Below, in pieces: positions 19,777 through 29,043 of a stretch of 64,000 nt of DNA; the stretch's first letter is position 1; the number at the start of each line of letters is the position of its first letter. Source of the DNA: Tranzscheliella williamsii (lineage: Eukaryota; Basidiomycota; Ustilaginomycetes; Ustilaginales; Ustilaginaceae). Location of the stretch: assembly GCA_023212725.1 (NCBI GenBank), contig JALBYF010000002.1, positions 248,001 to 312,000 of the forward strand. Direction: 5' to 3'. The position numbers and the translations under genes are program-made. Under the pieces are notes generated by a model that was not told the origin of the DNA, made no database searches, and worked only from the letters and a program-made list of their open reading frames with translations.

Positions 19777-21612
19777 TTACTTGGCTCGGGAGCGTGGCAG
19801 ATAATACCGGTTCCGAAACTCGAGCGGGTCCCGGTCAGCCCGGTAGATGCCTCTCTCGTCCTTGTTCTTACCCAACTCATTCATGCGCTCCTCGAGCTCT
19901 CGCAAGCCCGCATCGTCAACGTCGTTCTCCGGTGAAACTTTCTCCATGGTGATCAGCCACCGCCCCCACCGTCCATAGTCTTGCAAAGAGTAGTGAATCA
20001 TCCGCATCCTGCCTTGGCCCGCTTGGCGCTTGTGTTGAGGGAGATCAATGGCGACAGATTTGGGAATAGCGGCAGATGACTTTGTATGCCCTAGGCTCTC
20101 ACCATTAGCCTGTTCCTCCTCGTCCTCCTCGTTCATCGAAGGCATCCAAAATACCAGGCGGCCCCCGTCAGGAAGTAAGCAGTACGCATAATCCATCAGG
20201 TCGTTGACAAGGTCATCTAGATGATAAGGCCGGGTCGGCGGGACGTAGTCAGATCGTTCGTGCGACCAACAGCCTTGCCCCGCGCCGAGACCGTCCGGCA
20301 TCCAGAACGGCTCGGCCCTCTGCTTCACGGGATCCCTTTTCCCCAACCGTTTGGCGCCAGCTCGTACGCCGTATGGCGGGTCTGCTACGATCCCGTCTAC
20401 CACGCCCAGGCGTCGTCGTGGGGGAACATCCGCCAGCGGAGCTTCCAGCGAGTCCATGAGGTCTTTCCGCCACGGGCTCTGTGTCATGTCGAAGACCACA
20501 GTGTCCAGAATCTTATCGCGGATGCCATATTGTGTTGCGCTACGCACGATTCCCGTTTGACCACCGCCGTTCTTGATGTTCTCCTTGCCTCGCAACGGCC
20601 GTCCGTCAATGTCGCTGCCGAACGCCATGGCGCCGAACACAGCGCTTGCATACAACATCGAGCCTGTCCCGGCAAAAGGATCATAGATGATCTTGCCTGG
20701 ACCTGCAAGGGCCATACTAGCCATTAATAGGCTCATCTCCGACTCCATCGACGTGTTACCGATGTAGACCCGCTTCTTGAGGTTGAGCTTTTCGATCAAG
20801 TCGCGTGCCAGCCCACTGTGGCCCTCCTGAGTGGGGTCACTCGATTTGCGATACGGCTGAGACGCGACCTGATTTGTATCCAATGGGTTGACCTTGGCGT
20901 CAATCCGACGCCCACAAAAGATCTGGACGAGGCGAGGATCTTTATCGCCAAGCTCCTCCCTTCCAGCTCCGTCGGAGCCACTCTTGCCCTCGCCGGGAAA
21001 GTTGTTGATCGAGTTGCGAAGGTGACCTGGCCAGAGCTCCTGAGCAATGAACTCCTCCATCACTCCCCATCTCATCGATGGGTTCTTGAGCTGAATACGG
21101 CCCTTGAAGTCCATGTATGCGAAGCTCTGAATAATATCAACCTTACGCTTGTCGCTGATTGTGTAGCTAAACGAAAAGACGTGGGCTTTCCAGGTTGGAT
21201 AGGCAGTTTCGCTGGCATAGGGAAGCCACAGCTCGCGGTTCTCTTGATTCCGGCCATGAAGCTCCGCGTAACTGCTCCCGTGAGACCAATAGACCCATAT
21301 TGACCGCAAGGAAACGCAGCGTCGCAATAGACTGACGGCCGCTGTGTCGTCTGGCAGATGAGCTAGAGCGAACGGCCGGCGCAGATCTGGACGGTAAACG
21401 GAAGACGAAGCATCATTTGAGCTTTCGAATTGCTTGCGGCTCTCTTCGAGGATGGCCTTGGCTGGCGTCGGCACAAAGGCAAACGGAATCTGCAGATACT
21501 CTGCTGCTGCTAAGAAGTCTGGCAGTCGAAACGTATGGTTTGAAGTAGCGAAATGCAAGATGTAGAGGGGTCCGATTGCGGCGGGGTCCTCGACCTGCGG
21601 GAACGAAGCCAT
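19777..21612 (-). CDS. TRM11: tRNA (guanine-10-N2)-methyltransferase catalytic subunit Trm11
   Basis: 611 residues, intron-free. The N-terminal THUMP-like region starts with 'YILHFATSNHTFRLPDFLAA', which matches Trm11 beginnings. The class I methyltransferase fold carries the SAM loop 'DPFAGTGSMLYASAVFGA' (from about 305) and the catalytic tetrapeptide DPPY in 'VADPPYGVRAGAKRLG' (about 412-425), diagnostic of N2-guanine RNA methyltransferases. It methylates G10 of tRNA together with the activator Trm112, in the cytoplasm. An acidic spacer near residue 500 is an elaboration. Length is above the yeast protein (433 residues) because of loop insertions. Divergent from the HTH-GNAT gene. Confidence 0.93.
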   Translation of the reverse strand: MASFPQVEDPAAIGPLYILHFATSNHTFRLPDFLAAAEYLQIPFAFVPTPAKAILEESRKQFESSNDASSSVYRPDLRRPFALAHLPDDTAAVSLLRRCVSLRSIWVYWSHGSSYAELHGRNQENRELWLPYASETAYPTWKAHVFSFSYTISDKRKVDIIQSFAYMDFKGRIQLKNPSMRWGVMEEFIAQELWPGHLRNSINNFPGEGKSGSDGAGREELGDKDPRLVQIFCGRRIDAKVNPLDTNQVASQPYRKSSDPTQEGHSGLARDLIEKLNLKKRVYIGNTSMESEMSLLMASMALAGPGKIIYDPFAGTGSMLYASAVFGAMAFGSDIDGRPLRGKENIKNGGGQTGIVRSATQYGIRDKILDTVVFDMTQSPWRKDLMDSLEAPLADVPPRRRLGVVDGIVADPPYGVRAGAKRLGKRDPVKQRAEPFWMPDGLGAGQGCWSHERSDYVPPTRPYHLDDLVNDLMDYAYCLLPDGGRLVFWMPSMNEEDEEEQANGESLGHTKSSAAIPKSVAIDLPQHKRQAGQGRMRMIHYSLQDYGRWGRWLITMEKVSPENDVDDAGLRELEERMNELGKNKDERGIYRADRDPLEFRNRYYLPRSRAK

Positions 21613-22006
21613 CAGTGCTTTTGCCTATCTGATGCTGCCCTTGTGATGCTATGGGGCGCCTCCGTCTTTGAGGTAATGGTAATTGATGGAGGGCTTGAAG
21701 CACCAAGCCAGAATATGTGAATGCAAGGGTGTTCTTCTTGAAAAAAGCTGCCACGATAAATTGTGGGAATTTGTGTATGAAAAACAACACATTTCCCGTT
21801 ATCGGGTCCGATTTCTACGGCAACTCGAGTGAAGTTGCAATCAAATATCATTCAATTCAGCGCCTTGCACGCCAAACCTACGCTTCTCTCCTGTCCTTAT
21901 CGAGACCGAAGCGATCTCACCCTGCTCAGCTGTGCTCCCATCCTCGCATCAGAGTATTACGCTGACGACAAGGCCGTCCGTTGAAAATTAGTCCAAGCCG
22001 AGGAAG
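21613..22006. other. Divergent promoter between TRM11 and the HTH-GNAT gene
   Basis: 394 AT-richer bases shared by two divergent genes. No TATA box stands out and no coding sequence is seen. Confidence 0.5.
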
Positions 22007-23488
22007 ATGCCGCGGCGGAAGATTGGAGCTGATCTGAAGGAGGCACTATGCAAGCTATACGAGGCGGGCGACATAAGCGCCGACACCATCGAGAAGCATG
22101 GCATTATGTCCCGCGCTACCTTCTTCAGAAACCTGAAGATGTACAAGACTGGTGCGAGCCTCGAACAGCGCCACAGCACAGGCCGCAAGACAAACGCAGA
22201 CAAGCTGAAAGAACAAGAGAAGCTCGAGTTCGACGCTCTACAGCCAGAGAGTTTACAACATCTAGAACTGGTATTACTGGACAACCGCAGCATCCATACC
22301 CTTTCAACGACCAAGAAAAAAGGCAAGGCCACGTCAAAGAGTAAGAGACGGGAACAGGCGCTCGCCGCACCGGACGATGTCGGTCCGAGTGAGGTGTCTG
22401 AATCTGATAGCAATTCAGACGAAGACAAGTCATCGGCCGCGGCTAGGCAGAGCTTAGACAAACTATCGCAGCTGGCTCGAGATTATCTTGTTCGCTCGAC
22501 TTCTGTGACATTAGCAGCGACTGGCGATGCTAACGCGGGCGCCTACGCTGATCTAGACTCGCTCCTGAAGCCAGAAGATAACCAATATTCGCACCGAAAT
22601 CGTGGTGCTCTGTACGTTGTCCGGCAGAAGGATGGCGACGGAACCATCATCGCAGCGGTCGCTTTACGATCTCTGATTTGGACGCCTCAGATATACCAAG
22701 CACTGGGCCCAGGCTATGCGAGTCGTAGCATCGACAAGATCTGTTACCTTGCACGTATACATGTCGATCCGCTCTGGCGCTTGCGCGGCATCGGCCGCTG
22801 GCTTGTGAGCGTGACCGAGCTTAAGGCCAGCAAGCTCGGTTTCACCAACCTCTACACGCAGACTAATGCCAACCACCTTGAGCTACTCCGCTTTTGGTAC
22901 CAAACCGGTCTGACCGAGTTCGCACGTTTTGACGGACAAGCGAGGTTTGAAAAGTCGATCGCTGTGACCATTCCACCATCTTCAAAGGGAAGCAAAAGAA
23001 GAGCGTCTGGCTCGGATGGAGCCATCCTGACCACGGTTACTACTACTACAGCCACTAACAAGAAGGCGCGCATCGGCAATGGACGACAGTCGGACCCCGC
23101 ATTTGCACCTGCTTCCATGGCCACGGTGCCGGAATTAGGAGCTGCAATTCCGGTTCGAGCGCCCATGAGCCTGGACCGCGCTCCGATGGGATCCCAGCTT
23201 CAAGGTGCCTCCAATGCCAGTGGTTTCGCAGTATTTCCTTTCGCAACCGCATCGAACCCCAGAGTTCAACAGCATGTGCAGCTGGACAGCTATAGCGGAG
23301 ACGCCGTCCCGCAAGCGGCTCCCGCTTCGCGGGGCACAACGATACAGGTGGACGCCTCTGCCCTAGATCCGACCATCGCTGGGACAACAATATCCCCTGA
23401 CACCAGCCGCCCACTCCCGTCAGGCCCACCACCAAGAAAGATCGCCTTTCACGAGACAGGCACAAATCCAAATCGCCCGCTGATGTAG
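22007..23488 (+). CDS. Fusion of a transposase-like helix-turn-helix and a GNAT acetyltransferase domain
   Basis: 493 residues, intron-free. Residues 1-60 are a basic helix-turn-helix ('LKEALCKLYEAGDISADTIE' then 'MSRATFFRNLKMYKTGASLE'), resembling the DNA-binding end of Tc1/mariner-type transposases or Psq domains. Residues about 100-145 are a basic then acidic linker with a nuclear-localisation-like KKKGK...KSKRR. Residues about 198-320 form a GNAT domain: 'CYLARIHVDPLWRLRGIGRW' contains the acetyl-CoA loop pattern R-x-x-G-x-G (258-263), followed by 'FTNLYTQTNANHLELLRFWY'. The tail (330-493) is low complexity. It could be a DNA-targeted N-acetyltransferase, perhaps acting on chromatin; this is inference. 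No DDE catalytic core, terminal repeats or target duplications are visible, so it is not an active transposon. Confidence 0.78.
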   Translation: MPRRKIGADLKEALCKLYEAGDISADTIEKHGIMSRATFFRNLKMYKTGASLEQRHSTGRKTNADKLKEQEKLEFDALQPESLQHLELVLLDNRSIHTLSTTKKKGKATSKSKRREQALAAPDDVGPSEVSESDSNSDEDKSSAAARQSLDKLSQLARDYLVRSTSVTLAATGDANAGAYADLDSLLKPEDNQYSHRNRGALYVVRQKDGDGTIIAAVALRSLIWTPQIYQALGPGYASRSIDKICYLARIHVDPLWRLRGIGRWLVSVTELKASKLGFTNLYTQTNANHLELLRFWYQTGLTEFARFDGQARFEKSIAVTIPPSSKGSKRRASGSDGAILTTVTTTTATNKKARIGNGRQSDPAFAPASMATVPELGAAIPVRAPMSLDRAPMGSQLQGASNASGFAVFPFATASNPRVQQHVQLDSYSGDAVPQAAPASRGTTIQVDASALDPTIAGTTISPDTSRPLPSGPPPRKIAFHETGTNPNRPLM

Positions 23489-24466
23489 GCTACGTTGATG
23501 CAAACCTGGCAACACACAAATTGGTCAAATATGCGAGATGGATAGTCAGAGATTGCCACGGAGTTCTGGCGACTCAGGTCCGCCCGAAACCTGCTAGATG
23601 TGTCACAAAACAAGCGTACCGCCAAGGGAGCCTGCAACACGGCTAGCCATGAGCCACGAAGATCCTCTGATGCACTTGCGAACGCGCAGATCGCTTTTGC
23701 TGCTGCGCAACGGTGCGAGCTCCCTCGCAAAGAAAACCATGAAAAACCGCGTGAACCACACTAACCAAGAAAGAGTGCTTAAGCCCACAGTGGCGCTAGC
23801 TTTAGCAGCAAGCACCCTTTGATCGACGGTGAAAATGAAAGGAAAAAAACGAATTTCATGTACGTCCTAACTGACATGCTCATGCCAGCCATGACCGCAA
23901 ATCACGGAGTTTGGGTTCGTAGGCCGCGCTAATAGTGAATACTGTGATTGTGACTTGTGTACTAGTGTCACGCGAGACTTGTTTGATGCGACGCGCTGCT
24001 CGCTAGCCTGCCTTCGAACTCAGCGTGTCAGGTACTAAACAAGCCCCGCACTTTGTTCAGAGACACTGTTCACTAGGGCTGCATAAGGGTGCACGTATGC
24101 TGACACGCCGCTCTTGCCTCCCTCAACCGGCTCCGATCCAGAGCGTGGCGCAGGGCTCCTGCTTCTGTGAGTGTAGACTCTCCATCCGGAACATAGATGC
24201 CACCCCCTTGCCTTTTGATCGGCACCCGCACTTCGAGCGCTTTCACAGTACCGACAACGGGAATTCAGCTATGCAGGGACGGGTTGTTCTAGCTCCGACG
24301 CTTCTACCCACACTCCGTACCTGCCACTATAAGGTAACGTTGTCACATTGCGGAAGGCAGCGACCGCTTCTGTCAGCGCGTGTTGAGTGTCGAACTAGTG
24401 GTACAATGGCAGAGCAGTTTGCCATAGCTGTCCCGCTGGAGTGTACCTCTGAAATCAAGCAGGGCA

Positions 24467-24482
24467 GGCCGGCCGGCCGGCC
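24467..24482. repeat. (GGCC)4 perfect palindrome
   Basis: Four uninterrupted GGCC units form a self-complementary 16-mer inside otherwise mixed sequence. It lies about 550 nt upstream of the oxidase ATG. Confidence 0.75.
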
Positions 24483-24908
24483 AGACATGTCAAATTACAA
24501 TGCTTGCATGAACGATGCTGGCATATGCACCTGCTCGCTAGCACTTACGCCTAGCCGTTCTGCCGACCCATCGAGTGCATTAGCCTGCATGATCGGCTGT
24601 TGCAACCACAGGGTAAACGAGCCAAGTAGCAGCTCTTCCAGTTCCGAGCCCTTTCCGAAAAACCATAATCCCACGGAATGGGGGAGCGGGCGCACATCAA
24701 CACCTCGACGACCACGGATATTGCTCGTCAACCACAATGTTACTACTCGCAGCTGACCCTGAAGCCTAGGCAGTCGCACCCTCTCTGCTCATGCGAGGAC
24801 GAAGTGGGCTTGGGATCCTTACTTTGCCCCCACTTCCGAGCTCCTACCGAAGCACTATGCGCTGCGTAAAGTCCCTCCTTCCACCAGAACAGCCTTCGCT
24901 CCGCACTG

Positions 24909-24916
24909 TATTTAAA
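24909..24916 (+). promoter_or_regulatory. TATA-like element of the secreted oxidase gene
   Basis: TATTTAAA occurs about 100 nt before the ATG at 25017, followed by a pyrimidine-rich leader typical of strongly expressed fungal genes. Confidence 0.5.
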
Positions 24917-25016
24917 CCCAACGAGTATCCTAGCAAGACAGTTTCGCCTCACCTAACCTCCTCCCTCGTGTCGCAAAGCCTGCCCCGTCCCCTTCCCTAT
25001 CGGAGCCTGCCCAAAG

Positions 25017-26552
25017 ATGAAGTACGTTCTTGCTTCGGCAAGCTTCTTCTCGGCCGTCACCATCGCCCTGGTCTCGCTGTCCAGTTGGACGTCTGCCTAT
25101 CCACAGTATGAAGCCACTTCGCCGCCCACAAGGATGCTTCAGAGGCGGGCCATCAACTCTACCGAAGTCGATGCATGCAAAACCATTGCCACCGCCATGA
25201 CCAATTCGCCCGACAGCAAGGTCGTGTATCCGCTCGACTTCACCTACAGTGGCTTGATCGAGCACTACATGACCTCATCCACTCAGCAGGCTGCTTGCGT
25301 CGCTGTTCCTAAGACCGCCGCTGATCTCGCTGCCGCTATCAAGGTTGTCGGCAGCAAGCGGATTCGTTTCGCCGTCAAGTCCGGCGGCCACGCCTCCAAT
25401 CAAGGCTTCTCGTCTACTAAAGGCGTTCACATCAGCCTGGATAGTTTCCAGCAGGTCACCCTTAGCGGCGACAAGAGTTATGTTGACGTCGGCCCCGCTA
25501 ACATTTGGGACAACGTCTACTCGGGCCTGCAGGGCACTGGTGTCGCCGTCGTCGGCGGTCGTGTCGGTGGAGTCGGTGTGGGAGGTTTCATTCTAGGTGG
25601 CGGTGGTTACAGCTGGAAAACCAACCAGTACGGTCTCACCGTTGACACGCTGATCTCGGCCGATCTCATCCTGCCAAACGGTACACTGACCACTGCATCG
25701 GCGAGCAACAATTCGGACCTCTTCTGGGCAATCAAGGGTGGTGGAAACCGTTTTGGCGTCGTCTACAACTTCCGCCTAAAAACCGTCCCTCAGACGAAGG
25801 TTTACGGTGGTCTGCGTACCTACACCTCAGACCAGGTGGACGCGCTTGTCAATGCAACTTACGCCTTCTGCCAGAACAACACAGACCCCAAGACCGAGGT
25901 CTTGCCCACCTTTAACTACTTACTTGGCCAGCCTGGTGCCATTCTTCTAGCCTTCCACGATGAGCCTACGCCGACGAACACCTCATTCGCAGCCTTTGAC
26001 ACAGACGTGGTTCGACCCTTCACTGACGACTGGAAGACGCGAGAGATCCTCGATCTGGTCACCAGCGCTCCTTCTGATATACAGGGGGGTAACCGAGGCG
26101 CATTCCACACGGTCTCGCTGGAGCGATACAGCCTTGAGATGCTTAACTTGATTGTCAGCGAGCTAAAGTATTACGGCAGCCAGTCCTTGCTGCACAGCGG
26201 GTCGCTGATCTCCTACGACGTCGAGCCTTTCCTCGACTACTCCAAGTACGCTGTTGATTCCGCCTTCCCCCACAAGAACAACGCGCTTCCACTCAACCTC
26301 TACTTCGCGTGGACCAACACCGCGGACGACAAGTTCTGGAACGACGCCATCAGAGCCTCTGCCGAAAAGATCTCGGCGCAGGCAAGGAAAGAGGGTCAAG
26401 ACGTCGACGGACTGTATCTCTACCCTAACTACGCCATCGCTGGCACTCCCGCATCTTCCCTCTTTGGTCCCAACGTAGACCGCCTCTCACAGCTCAGGAA
26501 GCAGTACGACCCTCAAGACGTCATGGGTCTCACTACCTACTTCGCAATCTAA
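25017..26552 (+). CDS. Secreted FAD-linked oxidase (BBE / glucooligosaccharide-oxidase type)
   Basis: 511 residues with a signal peptide (about 1-27, ending near 'WTSAYP'). The FAD-binding PCMH fold is clear: 'KSGGHASNQGFSS' contains the His that normally forms the 8-alpha-histidyl FAD bond, and 'VGGVGVGGFILGGGGYSW' is the FAD loop. The Cys that doubly links FAD in BBE/GOOX enzymes ('CPTVG' type) is absent, so only mono-covalent attachment is expected. The C-terminal BBE motif appears as 'YLYPNYA'. Several N-glycosylation sequons are present. It likely oxidises a sugar, alcohol or alkaloid outside the cell and releases H2O2. It lies immediately before the lactonase and the effector cluster, on the same strand. 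Confidence 0.88.
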   Translation: MKYVLASASFFSAVTIALVSLSSWTSAYPQYEATSPPTRMLQRRAINSTEVDACKTIATAMTNSPDSKVVYPLDFTYSGLIEHYMTSSTQQAACVAVPKTAADLAAAIKVVGSKRIRFAVKSGGHASNQGFSSTKGVHISLDSFQQVTLSGDKSYVDVGPANIWDNVYSGLQGTGVAVVGGRVGGVGVGGFILGGGGYSWKTNQYGLTVDTLISADLILPNGTLTTASASNNSDLFWAIKGGGNRFGVVYNFRLKTVPQTKVYGGLRTYTSDQVDALVNATYAFCQNNTDPKTEVLPTFNYLLGQPGAILLAFHDEPTPTNTSFAAFDTDVVRPFTDDWKTREILDLVTSAPSDIQGGNRGAFHTVSLERYSLEMLNLIVSELKYYGSQSLLHSGSLISYDVEPFLDYSKYAVDSAFPHKNNALPLNLYFAWTNTADDKFWNDAIRASAEKISAQARKEGQDVDGLYLYPNYAIAGTPASSLFGPNVDRLSQLRKQYDPQDVMGLTTYFAI

Positions 26553-27039
26553 TTCGTCCGGAGCCCTTGCTTTACAGCCATCCCTTCCGTTGTCGCGCTC
26601 CTCTGGCTTCCATATATTATTGATGTTGTATAGCTCCCTTTGCTCGCGCTCGCATCTTGGAATAGGATAGCTGAGGCGTGTTCTAATTGTATCTGACATT
26701 CACCGACAAGTTTAGTGTGACTGGTCTGCGCAGTTGAGGACGACGAAGTGTGTCTGTCGTGGTCACACTACGACAGACAGCCAGAGTCCGCTTAGACGTT
26801 GTGAGGTTCTTTTGAACTTTGATTGTGAATCTTACAGTGATTTTCGGACCGTTCCCGCGGGTTACGGTTCGCGCTTCGGACGCGGCTATCAATCTTGACA
26901 GTTCCGACATCTTGATTTACGATTGACCCTTCTACCTTCAGCGCTACGCTGGGGCGGAAAGGTCCCACGCTCTTCCGCCTTTCATAACCCTATCTTCATC
27001 GCCATAACTTGTTGCAGTCCCCTGCCGAAGCGCATAAGG
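26553..27039. other. Intergenic region between oxidase and lactonase genes
   Basis: 487 bases. A non-conserved in-frame extension reaches back from the lactonase to 26923, but it begins with a non-ATG codon and lacks family similarity. No other gene seen. Confidence 0.5.
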
Positions 27040-28506
27040 ATGCCGCTGCTCGCTGTCGGGACTTTCAACACCACGGAGCTCTTTACTATTCGCTTCAATC
27101 CGTCACAGGAGAGCCTAGACCTGATCAACGTCTCGCAGGCCAAGGGGAACCACTCATGGCTGTCTACCGCCTCTATTTCTAGCAGAGAGGCGCAGTGCGC
27201 TCACGCGCCTCCAACGCACCTGTACGCCACGTGCTGGACTGAGCCTCCGAGCGTCGCTGCCTATCGCATCCGCCGAGAACCATCAGCGAGCGAGGAGGCG
27301 AAGAACGCAGATCTGGAGCTGCTTAACACGGCCGAGACGGCGGCAAGATCCGGCTATGTCTACGTCGGCTTTCCCGAGCAGGCGCAGCATCCTGTGCTGT
27401 ATACAGTGGGAGGGCCGACCGGCGAGGTGATCGGTATCGATCGAGAAACCGGCGCTTTCGACCTGGCGGGCGATAAGCACTCGGCCAGCATCCGATCGGC
27501 AGCTTTGACGAACGGCACAACGGGCATCGGCTCCGCCGGCCGCATCCAGGAGCTGGATTTTGTCACTGGCGTCTGCTCCCTGCCTGGAAAGACACTTGCA
27601 GAAACCCGGCAGCTCCGCAGCAGCGAAAACAGCTCAGGCAGTGGAACAGATAGCTCGACAACCAAACTCGATGCATCTGCCGGCAAGAATGCCATGGACT
27701 TCGGCGGTCTGCGTCACGGGTCTCATGGCATTGACCTATCGTCCGACGGACGTCTTTGCTACGTCCCCGACATAGGCAGGAACTGTATCTGGGTATACAA
27801 TGTAGACCAGACGAATGGCAGCCTGTCTCTGGCGGAGAAGAAGGTCGCACCCCGGCCGAACGACGGTCCACGCCATACCATCTCCCACCCTGGCGGACGT
27901 TACATATACAGCTTACAGGAACATACCTCGATGGTCGATGTGTTCGAGGTGTTGCGGACACCTGACGGCAGCAGTAGCAGGCTCGAGTGGAGGCAAGGCG
28001 TCAAGATCATTCCCAAGAGTGAGGACGAAGGTCTCTACTGGGCAGATGAAGTTCGGATATCTTGCCCCTTTCCGCATCCTCAGGGTGAGTACCCTCGCTA
28101 TCTATTTGCCTCGAACAGAGGCTTGGCCAAGGAGACGAAAGGCTGGGTGGCGGTCTTCGAGCTTAGCAGGGACGGCGCCATCGTCATCCAGGAGCGGCCC
28201 GAGGCTGAGGAACTAGGCGACGCACTGTGTCTCTGGCAGACGCCCTCATCTGGAGGTTGGGCCAATGCTATAGAGCCTGCGCCGTACCTCATCGACAGCA
28301 CCGCTGACGATGGGAGCTTGGTGCCGGTCCAATACGCGGCTCTGACGGACAGCGAGCTCGGTGTCGTCAGTATACTGCGACTTGCGGTTACCACGCCTCC
28401 AGACGCACCGAGGCCTGCAGTGTCTCTGGTAGAGGTCGCCACCCTGCCGCTTGGCCACGATCCGAGCGGCAAGCTTCGCGAAGCTGCCACCGCCGTATGG
28501 CTATGA
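27040..28506 (+). CDS. Carboxy-cis,cis-muconate cyclase-like lactonase (beta-propeller)
   Basis: 488 residues from ATG 27040, where the conserved start 'MPLLAVGTFNTTELFTI' lies. No signal peptide is evident. Repeating blade-like segments ('YTVGGPTGEVIGIDRETG', 'DGRLCYVPDIGRNCIWVYNV', 'GGRYIYSLQEHTSMVDVFEV') fit the seven-bladed lactonase fold of fungal 3-carboxymuconate lactonizing enzymes. In fungi this enzyme converts 3-carboxy-cis,cis-muconate to its lactone in the protocatechuate branch of the beta-ketoadipate pathway. A Ser/Gly-rich insertion interrupts one blade at about 195-215. The family is fairly sure; the exact substrate is not, since sugar lactonases share the fold. Confidence 0.82.
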   Translation: MPLLAVGTFNTTELFTIRFNPSQESLDLINVSQAKGNHSWLSTASISSREAQCAHAPPTHLYATCWTEPPSVAAYRIRREPSASEEAKNADLELLNTAETAARSGYVYVGFPEQAQHPVLYTVGGPTGEVIGIDRETGAFDLAGDKHSASIRSAALTNGTTGIGSAGRIQELDFVTGVCSLPGKTLAETRQLRSSENSSGSGTDSSTTKLDASAGKNAMDFGGLRHGSHGIDLSSDGRLCYVPDIGRNCIWVYNVDQTNGSLSLAEKKVAPRPNDGPRHTISHPGGRYIYSLQEHTSMVDVFEVLRTPDGSSSRLEWRQGVKIIPKSEDEGLYWADEVRISCPFPHPQGEYPRYLFASNRGLAKETKGWVAVFELSRDGAIVIQERPEAEELGDALCLWQTPSSGGWANAIEPAPYLIDSTADDGSLVPVQYAALTDSELGVVSILRLAVTTPPDAPRPAVSLVEVATLPLGHDPSGKLREAATAVWL

Positions 28507-28864
28507 CCGCCCATGCACGGGGCGTCACGACGTCCCAGCCAAGGCCTGCCTGCCATGCATGTACTCGTTTCGAATCTCATACGAGCCTTGGCCCATCATG
28601 AAGAATGAAGTTCAGGTCCCGCGTCGGTCAATATGTGTGTTCATGAACGGTCCGGCCGAAGCCAAGCCGATCGGTTCCGGTTCAGCGGCCCGTGTTCCGT
28701 GTAGACCCATACTGTACCTTATTCGCCCAATATGGCAGGACTTTGAGGTGATCTCATCTTGGGTTGGAAAGAACCGTCCGTCTCGTAAAAGTATATAAGG
28801 CGGCATGAAAGACGCATTGTCGCCGTAGAGTCGTCATTAATGCGCCATTGTTCAGAAAACAAGG
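28507..28864. other. Promoter and leader of the first effector-like gene
   Basis: 358 bases. A TATA box lies at 28792. Two upstream ATGs lie at 28805 and 28840; the second opens a frame that overlaps the effector start. No independent gene. Confidence 0.6.
28792..28799 (+). promoter_or_regulatory. TATA box of effector-like gene 1
   Basis: TATATAAG, 66 nt between its end and the ATG at 28865. The equivalent spacing recurs in the other two cluster genes, which supports all three start codons. Confidence 0.65.
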
Positions 28865-29043
28865 ATGGTTGTACTACGCACATTTTCCGTCTATGCTTTG
28901 GTCGTCGCAGCTGTTCTGGTGGCAGCCGTTCCGGCCGGGGACAACTTCCCCGGACCTCCGAGGTACAATCAGCCTGGTCAGTCGAGCACGCCGCCGCAAC
29001 CGTTGTCCATAGTGGCCGACGTAGACGGCACCGCCCCTTATAA
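28840..29043 (+). other. Overlapping upstream reading frame (uORF) of effector-like gene 1
   Basis: An ATG 25 nt before the effector ATG opens a 67-codon frame that overlaps the effector frame out of register. Its context is weak (T at -3), while the effector ATG at 28865 has A at -3 and G at +4. If transcription starts upstream of 28840, leaky scanning would be needed. The frame itself is probably not a functional protein. Confidence 0.4.

Larger units (their letters stand above)
23489..25016. other. 1.5 kb gene-free stretch upstream of the secreted oxidase
   Basis: The longest frame (24025-24756) starts with GTG and has no domain-like character. The region holds a 16-base GGCC palindrome at 24467-24482 and a TATA-like element at 24909. 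It may be the promoter of the secreted oxidase at 25017. Confidence 0.5.

Noticed and set aside
22007..23488. HTH-GNAT gene as an active transposon
   Set aside because: No DDE catalytic residues, no terminal inverted repeats or target-site duplications around it; the C-terminal part is a GNAT domain.
24025..24756. 243-codon plus-strand frame upstream of the secreted oxidase
   Set aside because: Starts with GTG, composition looks like translated intergenic DNA, no domain-like segment or splice-supported extension.
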